Shown: positions 7,677 to 20,881, counted from the stretch's first letter. The stretch: DNA of 64,000 nt from JAFMJV01 sp034436555 (GCA_034436555.1 DAOTUU010000025.1:1-64000); one strand, 5' to 3'. Numbers and translations are program-made. The notes: generated by a model not told the origin, from the letters alone.

Positions 7677-8416
7677 ATCAGCCCGCGCGTCCCGCCGCAT
7701 CCGGCACCCTGAAGATCCTGGTGGTGGACGACGAGCCCGCCATGGTCGGCGCGCTGGGGGCTCTGCTCGGCCAGGCCGGGCACCGCATCGTGGCCGCCTA
7801 TGACGGCGAGGAGGCGCTGCGCCGGTTCCGCGAGGATGCGCCGGACCTGGTCCTGCTGGACCTGGCGATGCCCGGCCTGGATGGCGCCACGGTGTGCCAG
7901 CGGATGCGGGAGCTGTCCGACACGCCCATCGTCATCGTGTCCGGCGAGCGCGACCGACAGGCGACCGTGGAGCTGCTGGACCTGGGTGCCGACGACTACA
8001 TCCGGAAGCCCTTCCGCGCGGACGAGCTGCTGGCGCGCGTGCGCGCCGTGGCCAGGCGTTCCGCGTCGGGGCGCGTCCGCGGCGTGACCGACGAGGGTGC
8101 GGCCATCACCGGGGTGGGACCGGGCGGCTGGGAGCTGGACAAGCGGCGTCACGAGATCCGCTGGCAGGGGACCGTCGTTCCCGCCACGGTCACCGAGTTC
8201 CGGCTGCTGCGCGAGCTGGTGGAGCGGCTCGGCGAGGTGGTGCCGCACGAGGACCTGCTGAGGGCCGGCTGGCCCGACGTGCCCGATCCCGACCCGCTGT
8301 GGCTGAAGCCGCACCTGGCCCGGCTGCGCGAGAAGCTGGTGGGTGCGGGGGCGCCCATCCCTGTCGCCGTCCGCGGCGTCGGCTACCTGCTCGAGCCCGT
8401 GCCGGCGGGCGGCTGA
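7673..8416 (+). CDS. OmpR-family response regulator (orphan)
   Basis: This 247-residue two-domain regulator has a receiver domain with acidic pair Asp19-Asp20, phosphoacceptor Asp63 (LVLLDLAMPG), Ser90 and Lys112 (YIRKPF), then a winged-helix DNA-binding domain from about 150 to 243 ending in RGVGYLLEPV. The layout is KdpE/OmpR-like. No histidine kinase is adjacent; the nearest kinase (14.1-15.3 kb) is in another unit. Coupling to the ArgR-like gene suggests that both are made together and may control a shared nitrogen or amino-acid response, which is inference. Confidence 0.9.
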   Translation: MNQPARPAASGTLKILVVDDEPAMVGALGALLGQAGHRIVAAYDGEEALRRFREDAPDLVLLDLAMPGLDGATVCQRMRELSDTPIVIVSGERDRQATVELLDLGADDYIRKPFRADELLARVRAVARRSASGRVRGVTDEGAAITGVGPGGWELDKRRHEIRWQGTVVPATVTEFRLLRELVERLGEVVPHEDLLRAGWPDVPDPDPLWLKPHLARLREKLVGAGAPIPVAVRGVGYLLEPVPAGG

Positions 8417-8534
8417 TCGGGGGTCTCGACGGGCGGATGTCCGCGCGTGAGACGGCTCGGAGACGCCGATCGCGCAGGCTGGTGGCCATCGACCGGCTGC
8501 CGCCCGGCAGCCTCGACCGTCGAGGAGGACACCG

Positions 8535-9332
8535 ATGCGACCACCGATGGGACGCAGCCGTCGCGGCGCGCTCGCCCTGGCCGCGACCGTCGCGCTGACC
8601 GTAGGGGCCGTCGCCCCGGCGACCGCCGGCGAGACGATCGAGACCTGGATGCCCGCGACCACGACCGGGATCGACTGCCAGACCAACCCGGAGAACCCCC
8701 GGAGCTGGATCGCGAAGGTGTACGGGCGGTTCCGCGACGTGCCGGGCATCACGCACGCGACCCTGTTCTACCTGCTCAAGGATGACGACCGATCGACGGG
8801 CCGCTACCCGCCGTTCCACGACGACCAGGTGCAGTCCTACTTCCACCACGTCGCCCCGGTGGGTTTCCACGACCTCCAGATCCGCGGCCTGGCAGGCACC
8901 TTGTCCAACCTGGCACCCGAGGGCTGCCCCTGGGAGCGCCTCGAGCCGTGGGCGGCCGAGGTGGAAGCCGTCCGGGTCCGCGTCCGGACCGACCAACCGG
9001 TCGCGTCCTGCGGCGGTCGTGTCGCCCAGGTCGTGGGCGGCCCCGGGCCGGACCTGCTGCGGACCTCCGATCACCCCAGCCTTGCATCGCCCATCGTGAT
9101 GCACGGCCTGGGCGGTGCCGACACCATCATCGGTGACACGGACGTCCGGACCATCCAGTGCGGCGGCGCCGGCAAGGACACGCTGCGTGGAGGACCCAAG
9201 GGCGACCGCCTGTTCGGCCAGCGCGGACAGGACACCGTCGCCGGGCGTGGCGGCGGCTCCGACCGCTGCGATGGAGGACCAGGCCGGGATGTGCGTGGGC
9301 GCGGGTGCGAGTTCGTGACGTCGATCCCCTGA
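8535..9332 (+). CDS. Secreted RTX-like calcium-binding repeat protein
   Basis: This 265-residue protein has a signal peptide of about 31 residues ending near APATAGE. A central domain with conserved Trp, Phe and two Cys is not one I recognise. The C-terminal 70 residues are degenerate RTX-like nonapeptides (GLGGADTIIGD, GGAGKDTLRGG, KGDRLFGQRGQDTVAG, GGPGRDV) that in relatives fold as a calcium-binding beta-roll outside the cell. A GAGGAGG Shine-Dalgarno precedes the ATG. It stands as a single gene convergent to the large regulator. The exact function is unknown. Confidence 0.75.
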   Translation: MRPPMGRSRRGALALAATVALTVGAVAPATAGETIETWMPATTTGIDCQTNPENPRSWIAKVYGRFRDVPGITHATLFYLLKDDDRSTGRYPPFHDDQVQSYFHHVAPVGFHDLQIRGLAGTLSNLAPEGCPWERLEPWAAEVEAVRVRVRTDQPVASCGGRVAQVVGGPGPDLLRTSDHPSLASPIVMHGLGGADTIIGDTDVRTIQCGGAGKDTLRGGPKGDRLFGQRGQDTVAGRGGGSDRCDGGPGRDVRGRGCEFVTSIP

Positions 9333-9367
9333 GCCCCACTTCGGCGGATGATGGCAAGCGGTGTGGC

Positions 9368-12300
9368 CTAGCGCCGCGCGACACGCCCGACCCGGCCGGC
9401 GAGCGGAACGACGTTCGAGCCCAGGTTCCGCTCCAGGGCCAGGAGCTCCTCGGTCGGGGCGACGTCGAGCTCGGCCGCGCGCGCCCTGGCGTCCGCAAGG
9501 GTCCGGCGCGCCTCGCCGGCCCTCCCCGATGCGGACTGCACACGTGCCAACCTGATGGCCAAGAGCTCATCGTCGGGGTCCATGGAGCGGGCGACCGCCA
9601 GGAACCCCGCGGCCTCCTCGGGGGCATCCCGTTCAGCCAGGCGCGCAGCGGCGTCGGCGACCTCCGCGGCGAGGGCCCGCAGCCGATCGCGAGTCGATCG
9701 GACCAGGTCGGTCTCGTCGCCCGGCAGGAACTCGCCGGTGTACCGGCCGAGCGCATCAGCAGCGGCCGCGATGCCAGCCGCAGGGTCGACACGCAGGAGA
9801 CGGCGAGCCTCCTTGACCTGTCGCTCGAAGTCTGCCGCATCCACGGTCGTCCCCGCCGTGAGGCGTACCTGGTCCCTCTCGCGGACGAGCAGCTCCGCAC
9901 GCCGCGGCAACCGATGGAGCGCGTTCCTCAGGTCCTGCCGTCCGCGTTCGGGAGGCTCGTCGGGCCACAGCGATTCGATGAGCTGCTCCGCGTCGATGGC
10001 CCCACCGGCCGCGATCACCGCGTGGAGCACGCTGGCCGGCCGGCCGCGGGGAATCGCCACAGGCCGTCCGCCGATCTCCACCCGCAGGCCGCCGAAGGCG
10101 TCGATGCGCACCTGCGACCGCGCCGCCAGCCAGCGGCTCGCCGGCCCGCTGCCGGCCGCGGCTGCCTCGGCGAGCAGATCTCGCGCGAGCTCGGCCTCCC
10201 GCACCAGGATGACCTCGGGCGAGGCGAGGCGAGCTGCCTCGTCGAAGGCGCGTGCGGCCTCCGTGCCAACCCCCGGACGTCCGAGGCGACGCAGCGCAAG
10301 CGCCCGGTAGAGGTGTCGCAGCCACTCGTCGCGCGGCTGCGGATGGCGTCGTTGCAGCGCATCCAGACGAGAGATCGCCTCGGCGGCGTCACCATGCCGG
10401 GCCTCGAACAGGGCGCGCGCCTGAAGGGCCTGGATCCGGCGGTCGCCATCGAGGCCGTCGATCCGGTCGAGCTGGTCCAGGTACCGGCGCGCAGCGTCGG
10501 GACGGTCCACGCGGACGCACATCTCGACGGCCTGGGCCAGGTAGAGCGCCCCGAACGGATGATCGAGCCATTCTCCGGCGCGTCCTTCCACGGCCGCCAG
10601 GCGCGTGAGCGTGGCCGTCGCATCGCCGAGCTGCGACGACGCCCGGGCGCGGATCCATGACGCCGCAGCCGTGACGTAGTCATCGCCCAGTCGCTGCGCC
10701 AAGCGCTCGGCACGGTCCAACTCGGCATCCGCGTCGGCGTACCGGCCCAGCTCGACGAGGGCCGAGGAGCGATACATCCGCAGGCGGGCCTCCGCCCGCG
10801 GTCCGGGGACCCACGCCAGGGCCTCATCACAGGTCTCGAGGCAGCGCACCGTCTCGCCCAGGTTGCCGTACACGAGCGCGACCAGCGCGGTCAGGATCCG
10901 CGTCTCCCAGCGTCGCCGGCCGAGTCGCGCCGCGCCCGCGCGGGCGTCGAGCATCAGCGGCTCGGCCTTGTGAAGCGACGCCCGGTCACCACGACCGGCC
11001 AGAGCGCGGGCGCGCGCTTCGAGCGCGCGGACGGAGGTGGCCGGCCCCACGACAGCCGGATCCGCGGCCAGGATCTCGGTCGCGATCCTCTCGGCCGTGT
11101 CGATCCCCTGCTGCATGGCGGAGCGGTCGAGCGCCTGCTCTGCGCGCACACCGTGGAGCGTGGTGGCATCCCCGGCCGCGAGCGCGGCCGCCTCCAGGCG
11201 TTCGAGGATCTCCGCCCGATCGGCGAACCGGAACAGCGGGAGAAGGGCCCGGGCGTGCTCCAGCTCCAGGACCGGGTATCCCGCTCGCGTGGCCGCCGGG
11301 ATCGCGCGCACGAGGCTCACCAGCTGCGCTTCATCGAGGGCGTCGATGGCCGGTCCACCCAGGTTCGACAAGGACGCTGCCGCAGCGTCAGGCAGTCCCG
11401 CTCGGAGCAGGACGTCCACGGCATGGTGCGGGGCGCCGCGCTCGAGGTACCGGGTCGCGGCCGGCTCCGCGACCGCGGCCGTGAGCGGGGCGCGCTCGGC
11501 CAGGATCGAGCGCGCGGGCTCCGGGACGCGCCACCAACCGCCTGGCAGCTCGGTCATGGGAAGGCCCGCGTCCCGCAGGGCCGTGGGGCCAGTCGGTGCG
11601 GCCGCCGTCACGATCACGTCATCGACCGCCGGCAGATGGGCCAGCTCGGCACACCCGCTCCGGTCGGCTGGTGACAGGCGTTCCAGCATCCGCTCCACCA
11701 GCACCCGCGCTCCCGTCCGTGGATCGGCCAGGTCCGGCCAGAGGGCCGGCGGCCCCAGCTGGTCGGCACCACCAGGACCCGGGCGAGCGGCGAGCATCAC
11801 GATGGCTGCAGCCCATCCCTGGGTCGCGCGGTGGACGGCGAGAGCGGCATCCCGGTCCGTGCCGGGCCCTAGGATGTGCTCGAGAAGCGTCACGGTCTCG
11901 TGGGCGCGAAAGGACAGGTCCGCGGTCCCGAGGACGGCATGCCGGGATGACGACCGCAAACCCTCGAGCGGCCCGGGCAGCCATCGGCCGGCGAGCGCCA
12001 GGACATGCGGCGGTCCCAGCAGCCGGCCGAGCGTGACCAGGAGCTCCACGGTGCCGGGGTCGGCCCGTTCGACGTCATCGAACGCGAGCAGCTGGCGTCG
12101 GGACTCGCCCGCCAGGTCGTCCAGGATGACATCCGCGATCCGACCCGGGTCCGCCTCTGCGAGCGTGCCCAGGAGATCGGCAAGCAGACCACGGCCCGAC
12201 GCACGGAACGAGCGGGCGAGGCCGGCGGGCAGGTCCGGCAGGCCGCGTCCCTCTCCGAGCGTCACCACGATGCCATGACCGTTGGTCGCGGCGACGTCCA

Positions 12301-12664
12301 GCAGCAACGACGTCTTGCCGTAACCGCCGCCCGCCACGACGAGCGATACCCGAGCGCTCAACACGCGGTCGACCAGTTCCGTCCGAGCGATGTGGCGGGC
12401 GATGGGACGCGCGGACCCCGCTTCGCCCACCATCGATGGGCGAGGGGGTGACGAGGTCGCGGGACGCGGGCGCAGCCCGGCCCGTGGGGATCGGCACACC
12501 GCAGGGTCTCCTCCGGTCCGGGCTCGGTCGCCCGGGCGCTCGTCGGCGCGCATCGAATCCTCGCGCATCCGGTCAACCGCCGCGCCACCCCGTGACGACA
12601 CACCAGGTCGAACGCGGCCAAGCCCGCAAACCGAACTGCCACTGGTGGGTCGCTGAACCTCCAC
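9368..12664 (-). CDS. Large ATPase/TPR regulator with C-terminal SARP/BTAD module
   Basis: The open frame codes for up to 1,098 residues, but the first 80 or so are Arg/Pro-rich and the real start may be the ATG at residue 38 or 78. An STAND-type NTPase begins with Walker A AGGGYGKTS (111-119) and a Walker B-like LLAFDDVERAD. A long helical TPR region of MalT/LAL type follows. From about residue 850, VRIDAFGGLRVEIGGRPV starts a winged helix of the SARP type, followed by a BTAD helical domain. Relatives are signal-responsive activators of secondary or central metabolism. There is no LuxR-type C-terminal helix-turn-helix, so DNA binding would depend on the SARP domain. Targets are unknown; it may act on the neighbouring RTX or ammonium transporter genes. 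Confidence 0.82.
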   Translation of the reverse strand: MEVQRPTSGSSVCGLGRVRPGVSSRGGAAVDRMREDSMRADERPGDRARTGGDPAVCRSPRAGLRPRPATSSPPRPSMVGEAGSARPIARHIARTELVDRVLSARVSLVVAGGGYGKTSLLLDVAATNGHGIVVTLGEGRGLPDLPAGLARSFRASGRGLLADLLGTLAEADPGRIADVILDDLAGESRRQLLAFDDVERADPGTVELLVTLGRLLGPPHVLALAGRWLPGPLEGLRSSSRHAVLGTADLSFRAHETVTLLEHILGPGTDRDAALAVHRATQGWAAAIVMLAARPGPGGADQLGPPALWPDLADPRTGARVLVERMLERLSPADRSGCAELAHLPAVDDVIVTAAAPTGPTALRDAGLPMTELPGGWWRVPEPARSILAERAPLTAAVAEPAATRYLERGAPHHAVDVLLRAGLPDAAAASLSNLGGPAIDALDEAQLVSLVRAIPAATRAGYPVLELEHARALLPLFRFADRAEILERLEAAALAAGDATTLHGVRAEQALDRSAMQQGIDTAERIATEILAADPAVVGPATSVRALEARARALAGRGDRASLHKAEPLMLDARAGAARLGRRRWETRILTALVALVYGNLGETVRCLETCDEALAWVPGPRAEARLRMYRSSALVELGRYADADAELDRAERLAQRLGDDYVTAAASWIRARASSQLGDATATLTRLAAVEGRAGEWLDHPFGALYLAQAVEMCVRVDRPDAARRYLDQLDRIDGLDGDRRIQALQARALFEARHGDAAEAISRLDALQRRHPQPRDEWLRHLYRALALRRLGRPGVGTEAARAFDEAARLASPEVILVREAELARDLLAEAAAAGSGPASRWLAARSQVRIDAFGGLRVEIGGRPVAIPRGRPASVLHAVIAAGGAIDAEQLIESLWPDEPPERGRQDLRNALHRLPRRAELLVRERDQVRLTAGTTVDAADFERQVKEARRLLRVDPAAGIAAAADALGRYTGEFLPGDETDLVRSTRDRLRALAAEVADAAARLAERDAPEEAAGFLAVARSMDPDDELLAIRLARVQSASGRAGEARRTLADARARAAELDVAPTEELLALERNLGSNVVPLAGRVGRVARR

Positions 12665-12674
12665 TCCCGTGGCG

Positions 12675-12704
12675 CTGACCTGCCCCTGCCGCGGGACCTA
12701 GCCT
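12675..12704 (+). promoter_or_regulatory. Likely amtB promoter
   Basis: CTGACC (12675-12680) and TAGCCT (12699-12704) are separated by 18 bp and precede the gene by a leader of about 50 nt that carries a strong GGGGAGG Shine-Dalgarno. This would also separate it from the divergent large regulator. Confidence 0.45.
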
Positions 12705-12759
12705 CCGGTCCACGTCTGAGCCGGTGATGGAGCGGCTCCGCGCAAGGGGAGGTAGGCCG

Positions 12760-13989
12760 ATGCCTGCTGCGATCGACGCCGGGAACACAGTCTGGCTGCT
12801 CATGTCCACGGCGCTGGTGATGTTCATGCTGCCGGGGCTCGCGTTGTTCTACGGCGGCCTCGTCCGCCGCAAGAACGTGCTGTCCACAATCATCCACAGC
12901 TTCTTCGGGTTGGCCCTGGCGACCGTGGTCTGGGTCATCGTCGGCTTCAGCCTGGCCTTCGCGCCGTCGGTCAACGGCGCGGGAATCATCGGCGGGCTCG
13001 ACTTCGCGCTGTTCAACGGCGTGGGGATGGAACCCAGCACGGTCTACGCGACGAGCGTGCCGTTCGTGTTGTTCGCTGCGTTCCAGATGATGTTCGCGGC
13101 CATCACGCCGGCGCTCATCACGGGCGCGTTCGCCGAGCGCAAGCGGTTCGGAGCGTTCGTGCTGTTCACGATCGCCTGGTCGCTGCTCATCTACTCGCCG
13201 CTCGCCACTGGGTCTGGTCGCCGGACGGCTGGCTGCTCAAGCTGGGCGCCCTCGACTATCCCGGCGGCACCGTGGTCCACATCGCCTCGGGCGTGTCCGC
13301 CCTGGTGGCGGCCCTGGTCATCGGTCACCGCCACAAGAACGGGGACAAGATGATCCCCATGACGTGCCCATGACCGTCCTGGGCGCGGGCATCCTGTGGT
13401 TCGGTTGGTTCGGGTTCAACGTCGGCTCCGCGGTGGCAGCCGACGGCCGCGCAGCGATGGCGCTCATGGTCACGACCGTGGCCGCCGCGGCCGGCATGCT
13501 CAGCTGGGTCGGCGCGCAGTGGGCGCGCACCCGCAAGGGCAGCGTGGTGGGGGCCGCCGCCGGCGCCATCGCCGGCCTGGTCGCGATCACGCCAGCCTCC
13601 GGCTTTGTGGGCGTGGGCGGCGCGTTGATGATCGGCCTGGTCGTGGGCGCGCTGTCGTACGGCGCCTCGGTCCTGCTCCATGAGCGGGTCCCGGTGGACG
13701 ATGCCCTGGACGTGTTCGTGTCCACGGCGTGGGCGGCATGTGGGGCGCCGTCGCCACCGGCATCTTTGCGGTCGCGGCGATCGGCGGCTTCGGCGGCGTG
13801 ATCGAGGGCAACGTCACGCGGCTGGTCCACCAGGTCGTCGCGGTCGTGGCCACCGTCGCCTTCGCGGGAATCGGGACCTTCCTGATCATCAAGGTCATCG
13901 ACCTGGTCCTCGGGCTCCGGGTGCCGGAGGACGCCGAGGAGCTGGGCCTGGACCTGGCGGTCCACGGCGAGGTCGCCTACCAGTCCTGA
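12760..13989 (+). pseudogene. amtB: Ammonium transporter AmtB, broken by three single-base losses
   Basis: The three frames together give a complete Amt/MEP channel: MSTALVMFMLPGLALFYGGLVRRKN at the start, then GWLLKLGALDYPGGTVVHIASG, WFGWFGFNVGS and HGVGG. Restoring one C at about 13206 (GCC-ACTGG), one at 13355-13358 (ATCCCC-ATG) and one at 13722 (TCC-ACGG) yields one frame of 410 residues, the normal family length. The protein would conduct ammonium or ammonia across the cytoplasmic membrane. No GlnB/GlnK gene follows. All three lesions shorten a C run before A, so a sequencing error of one type is as likely as real decay. The ATG at 12760 has a GGGGAGG Shine-Dalgarno. Confidence 0.85.
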
Positions 13990-14046
13990 TCCATGACCAC
14001 GGGTGGCCCGCCCCGCGGCGCCACCCATCCCTCACGCTCCTCCGTC

Positions 14047-14081
14047 CCGACCCGGTGCCCTCCCCCGAGGCGCCGGGTCGG
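14047..14081. terminator. Bidirectional terminator between amtB and the histidine kinase
   Basis: CCGACCCGGTGCC pairs with GGCGCCGGGTCGG over 13 bp (one T-G pair) around a 9-nt loop. It lies between two convergent genes. There is no U tract, as with the other hairpins here. Confidence 0.6.
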
Positions 14082-14099
14082 CGATTCCCGCCCGGTGAT

Positions 14100-15326
14100 T
14101 CAGCGCTCGCGGACCAGCCCCAGCTCCAGCACGAACTGGCTGCCCGCCGGCACCCGGGGTTCCACCCGCAGGTCCCCGCCCATGGACCGCGCCAGGTGCC
14201 GCGCCGCGAACAGTCCGATCCCGGCGCCGCGCGGCGAGTCGTCCAGCCGCACGAACGGCTCGAAGATGCGCTCCCGCCACTGCTCCGGGATGCCCGGGCC
14301 ATCGTCCGTGACGGCCAGGAAGGCGCGCTCGCCCAGGCTCCAGCCGTAGACGTCGATGGTGCCGCCCTGGGGCGCGTACTTGGACGCGTTCTCCAGGAGA
14401 TAGCCCAGCAGCCGCCGCAGCAGCTCGTCGGACGCAAGGGCGCGCAGGGGCCGCTCGGTGAAGGTGGTCTTGACCACGTGGCGGCGCATCATCGGGGCGA
14501 GGTCGCGGACCTCCGCCTCCACCACCTCGGCGATGTCGATCGCGCTCAGCGCCGTCACGGCCGACGGGAACACGCGCAGGCTCTCCAGGATGGAGTCCAC
14601 GGTGCGATCCAGGCGGTCCACCTGGTTGAGCGCCTCCTGCTCCCACTGGGCGGCATCCGGCTGCTCGGTCGCTTGGATCCGCCCACCAAGCAGCTCGACG
14701 TAGGCGCGCACCACGGCCAACGGGGTGCGCAGGGCATGGGTCACGACCGCGACCAGGTTGGCGCGGGCCTCGTCGATGGCCCGCAGCGACTCCAGCTGGG
14801 TCGCCGCCTCGTCCTGGAGTCGATGCTTCTCGACGAGTCCCGCGAGGAGGCCGGCCAGGGTCTCCAGGAACCCCACGGCCGCATCGCTGAAGTCGCGCCG
14901 CTCCACCGTCTGGACGTTGAGCACGCCCACCACCTGGTCGTTCCACAGCAGCGGCACCGAGCACATCGAGGTGAAGCGCGCCTGGTCCACCCCCCGGATC
15001 CACGCGAAGCGCGCGTCCTCCTTGACGTCCGGCGTGGTGACCGGCCTGCGGTCCTGCGCCACGAGACCGGTGATCCCCTGCCCCAGGCGCAGGCGCGCCA
15101 CCCCCACCGCGTGCTGATCGAGCCCGTTCGTCGCGGCGAGCGTGACACCGGTCCCGTCGCGGTCCATGAGGTACAGCGACACGACCTCGGCGCGCGAGGC
15201 CGCCCGAGCGCGATCGATGATCGTGCCCATCAGCTCATCCCAGGTGCGGGCGGACGCGGCAAGCCGGGCGACCTCCGCCAGGAAGGTCAGCTCATCGAGA
15301 TGCTGGGATGCGTCGGGTGCAGTCAT
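14100..15326 (-). CDS. GAF-domain sensor histidine kinase
   Basis: This 408-residue cytoplasmic kinase lacks membrane segments. A GAF domain (about 10-165) includes GQGITGLVAQDRRPV. The dimerisation and phosphoacceptor region has His197 in VTHALRTPL. The ATPase part shows the N box (LLENASKYAP), G1 (DDGPGIP) and G2 (GAGIGLFAAR). It probably senses a small molecule or redox state and phosphorylates a regulator. No regulator is adjacent; the orphan OmpR-type protein near 7.7 kb is one candidate partner by elimination only. It starts 47 bp after the metH stop on the same strand, so read-through transcription is possible. Confidence 0.9.
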   Translation of the reverse strand: MTAPDASQHLDELTFLAEVARLAASARTWDELMGTIIDRARAASRAEVVSLYLMDRDGTGVTLAATNGLDQHAVGVARLRLGQGITGLVAQDRRPVTTPDVKEDARFAWIRGVDQARFTSMCSVPLLWNDQVVGVLNVQTVERRDFSDAAVGFLETLAGLLAGLVEKHRLQDEAATQLESLRAIDEARANLVAVVTHALRTPLAVVRAYVELLGGRIQATEQPDAAQWEQEALNQVDRLDRTVDSILESLRVFPSAVTALSAIDIAEVVEAEVRDLAPMMRRHVVKTTFTERPLRALASDELLRRLLGYLLENASKYAPQGGTIDVYGWSLGERAFLAVTDDGPGIPEQWRERIFEPFVRLDDSPRGAGIGLFAARHLARSMGGDLRVEPRVPAGSQFVLELGLVRER

Positions 15327-15373
15327 GCCGATCCGCCGGTCGGTGCCGTCTCGCGCCGCTCACGCGCGCCTGC

Positions 15374-19105
<3,732 letters not shown>

Positions 19106-19111
19106 CCACCG

Positions 19112-19117
19112 AGTGTA
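19112..19117 (-). promoter_or_regulatory. -10 hexamer TACACT for metH
   Basis: TACACT on the minus strand ends 6 nt before the GTG at 19105, consistent with a leaderless metH mRNA independent of the upstream kinase gene. Confidence 0.45.
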
Positions 19118-19175
19118 CCCGCGTGCGCGCAGGGACCCACCGGATGACCCACAGCGGGGCAGGTGGCCGGCGTCC

Positions 19176-20186
19176 TCAGCGGAGCGTGTCGGGTCCCCCG
19201 TCCCCGGCACGCAGGATCGCGTCGAGCTCGCGGCGGGTGGGCGCACCTGTCAGGTCGCCCACGGTGGACACGACCGCGGCACCCGCCGCGTTGCCCGCCC
19301 GGAGCGCACCCATCGGATCGGCGCCCTCCAGCACCGACGCGATCCAGGCGGCGCAGAACGCGTCCCCGGCACCGACCGGATCGACCACGCGGACGGGCAG
19401 TCCGGGTGCCGCCTCGCCCGCCACCGATCCGTCCGGCGCGAGGCGCCGCTCGAGGGCCCCGGCGGCGCCCAGCTTCACGACCACGCGCGCGGGGCCCAGC
19501 GCCAGGAGCGCATCGGCGGCGGCGACCGGATCGGCGCGGCCTCCCTGCTCCAGCGTCGGCGCCAGGCCCGCCACGACGGCGACCTCGTCCAGGCCGCCGA
19601 ACACCACGTCGCAGCGGGCGGCGAACGCCGCGAGCACGCGAGCGGCATCCGCCTCGGACCACAGCCGGCGGCGGATGTTGAGGTCCAGGCTGACGCGGGC
19701 TCCCGAGGCGCGACCGAGCTCCAGCGCCGCATCCACGGCCGCATCCGCGCCGGCCGAGATGGCCGGGGTGATGCCCGTGAGGTGGAGCCAGTCTGCACCC
19801 GTGAACGCGCCATCGGCCGCCGCGACCCGCACATCGTCCGCGGTGATGCGCGAGGCGGCGGACCCGGCGCGATGGTAGATCACCTCCATGGGCCCCAGGT
19901 CGCGCAGCTCCCGGATCATCAGGCCTGTCGGGGCGGCCGGGTCCGTCAGCAGCCAGCGCACGTCGACGCCCTCGCCGCGCAGCCTGCGCCGGATGACCGT
20001 GCCGAACGCGTCCGCGCCCACGCGACCCAGGTAGCGCACCTCGTGCCCAAGGCGGACCAGCGCCACCGCGACGTTCGCCTCCGCGCCCGCGACGGTGCGC
20101 AGGAACGTGCCGGACTCGGCGAGCGGCCCTCGGTCCGCCGCGACGAGCGAGACCAGGCACTCCCCGAGCGTGACGATGCGCGCCAT
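19176..20186 (-). CDS. kdgK: PfkB-family sugar kinase, probable 2-keto-3-deoxygluconate kinase
   Basis: This 336-residue ribokinase-fold protein starts MARIVTLGECLVSLVA and has TVAGAEANVAVALVRLG (substrate pocket) and the C-terminal PfkB signature with VGAGDAF and its catalytic Asp. In relatives with a KDPG aldolase neighbour the substrate is 2-dehydro-3-deoxygluconate, phosphorylated to KDPG. Its ATG overlaps the aldolase stop by one base (TGATG), which strongly supports that pathway assignment. The substrate cannot be read directly from sequence. Confidence 0.85.
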   Translation of the reverse strand: MARIVTLGECLVSLVAADRGPLAESGTFLRTVAGAEANVAVALVRLGHEVRYLGRVGADAFGTVIRRRLRGEGVDVRWLLTDPAAPTGLMIRELRDLGPMEVIYHRAGSAASRITADDVRVAAADGAFTGADWLHLTGITPAISAGADAAVDAALELGRASGARVSLDLNIRRRLWSEADAARVLAAFAARCDVVFGGLDEVAVVAGLAPTLEQGGRADPVAAADALLALGPARVVVKLGAAGALERRLAPDGSVAGEAAPGLPVRVVDPVGAGDAFCAAWIASVLEGADPMGALRAGNAAGAAVVSTVGDLTGAPTRRELDAILRAGDGGPDTLR

Positions 20187-20848
20187 CAGCCAGTCACCGT
20201 CGCCGCGTCGATGGCCTCCCGGACGCGCAGCCCGCGCTGGCGCACCCCGTCGGGCGTGCCGTCCCCGATGAGCCACGATCCCAGGCCCACGGCCACGGCA
20301 CCCGCCCGGATGAAGTCGGCCGCGTTGTCGGCGGTCACGCCGCCCGTGGGCAGGAGCGGGATCTCCGGCAGCGGCCCTCGCAGCTCCCGGATGAACGCCG
20401 GGCCCGCGGCGGAGGCCGGGAACAGCTTCACCCCCGCCGCACCCGCATCCCAGGCGCGCACGACCTCCGTGGGCGTGAGCGCGCCCGGGAACGCCGGGAT
20501 GCCTCGGGCCGCCGCCCAGGCAACGAGCGCCTCGTCCGTGTGCGGGCTGACCAGGAACGTGGCGCCCGCGTCCGCGGCGCGCTCGGCGGCTGCCACGGAG
20601 CGCACCGTCCCGGCTCCCACCAGCAGTCGCCCGGCGAACGTGTCCGCGAGCTCCCGGATCGATCCCAGGGCGGTGTCGATGGGGTCGTTGAGGGTGATCT
20701 CGAGGCAGCCGATCCCGGCGGCCAGCAGCCCGTCGGCCACGCCGACCACGCGCGCCGGGTCCAGGCGCCGCGCGATGGCCACGACCCGACCCCCGACGAC
20801 CTCCGCCGGCAGCGGCGGGCGCGAGGTGACAGACGGCTCTCGCGTCAT
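20186..20848 (-). CDS. eda: KDPG/KHG aldolase
   Basis: This 220-residue class I aldolase cleaves 2-keto-3-deoxy-6-phosphogluconate to pyruvate and glyceraldehyde-3-phosphate. The Schiff-base Lys141 is in AGVKLFPAS and the proton-relay Glu50 in CLEITLND; the phosphate-binding LLPTGGVT block is present. It is the first gene of the pair with the kinase, forming the last steps of an Entner-Doudoroff-type or sugar-acid pathway. A perfect palindrome lies 34 bp upstream. The divergent oxidoreductase cassette may supply its substrate, which is inference. Confidence 0.9.
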   Translation of the reverse strand: MTREPSVTSRPPLPAEVVGGRVVAIARRLDPARVVGVADGLLAAGIGCLEITLNDPIDTALGSIRELADTFAGRLLVGAGTVRSVAAAERAADAGATFLVSPHTDEALVAWAAARGIPAFPGALTPTEVVRAWDAGAAGVKLFPASAAGPAFIRELRGPLPEIPLLPTGGVTADNAADFIRAGAVAVGLGSWLIGDGTPDGVRQRGLRVREAIDAATVTG

Positions 20849-20881
20849 GGGCGGATCGACCTCCGGGCGTGGGCTGTGCAG

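Noticed and set aside
19106..19180. Possible cobalamin riboswitch before metH (CCACCTGCC)
   Set aside because: Only about 70 bp separate metH from the preceding gene, far too short for a riboswitch, and a full B12 box is absent.
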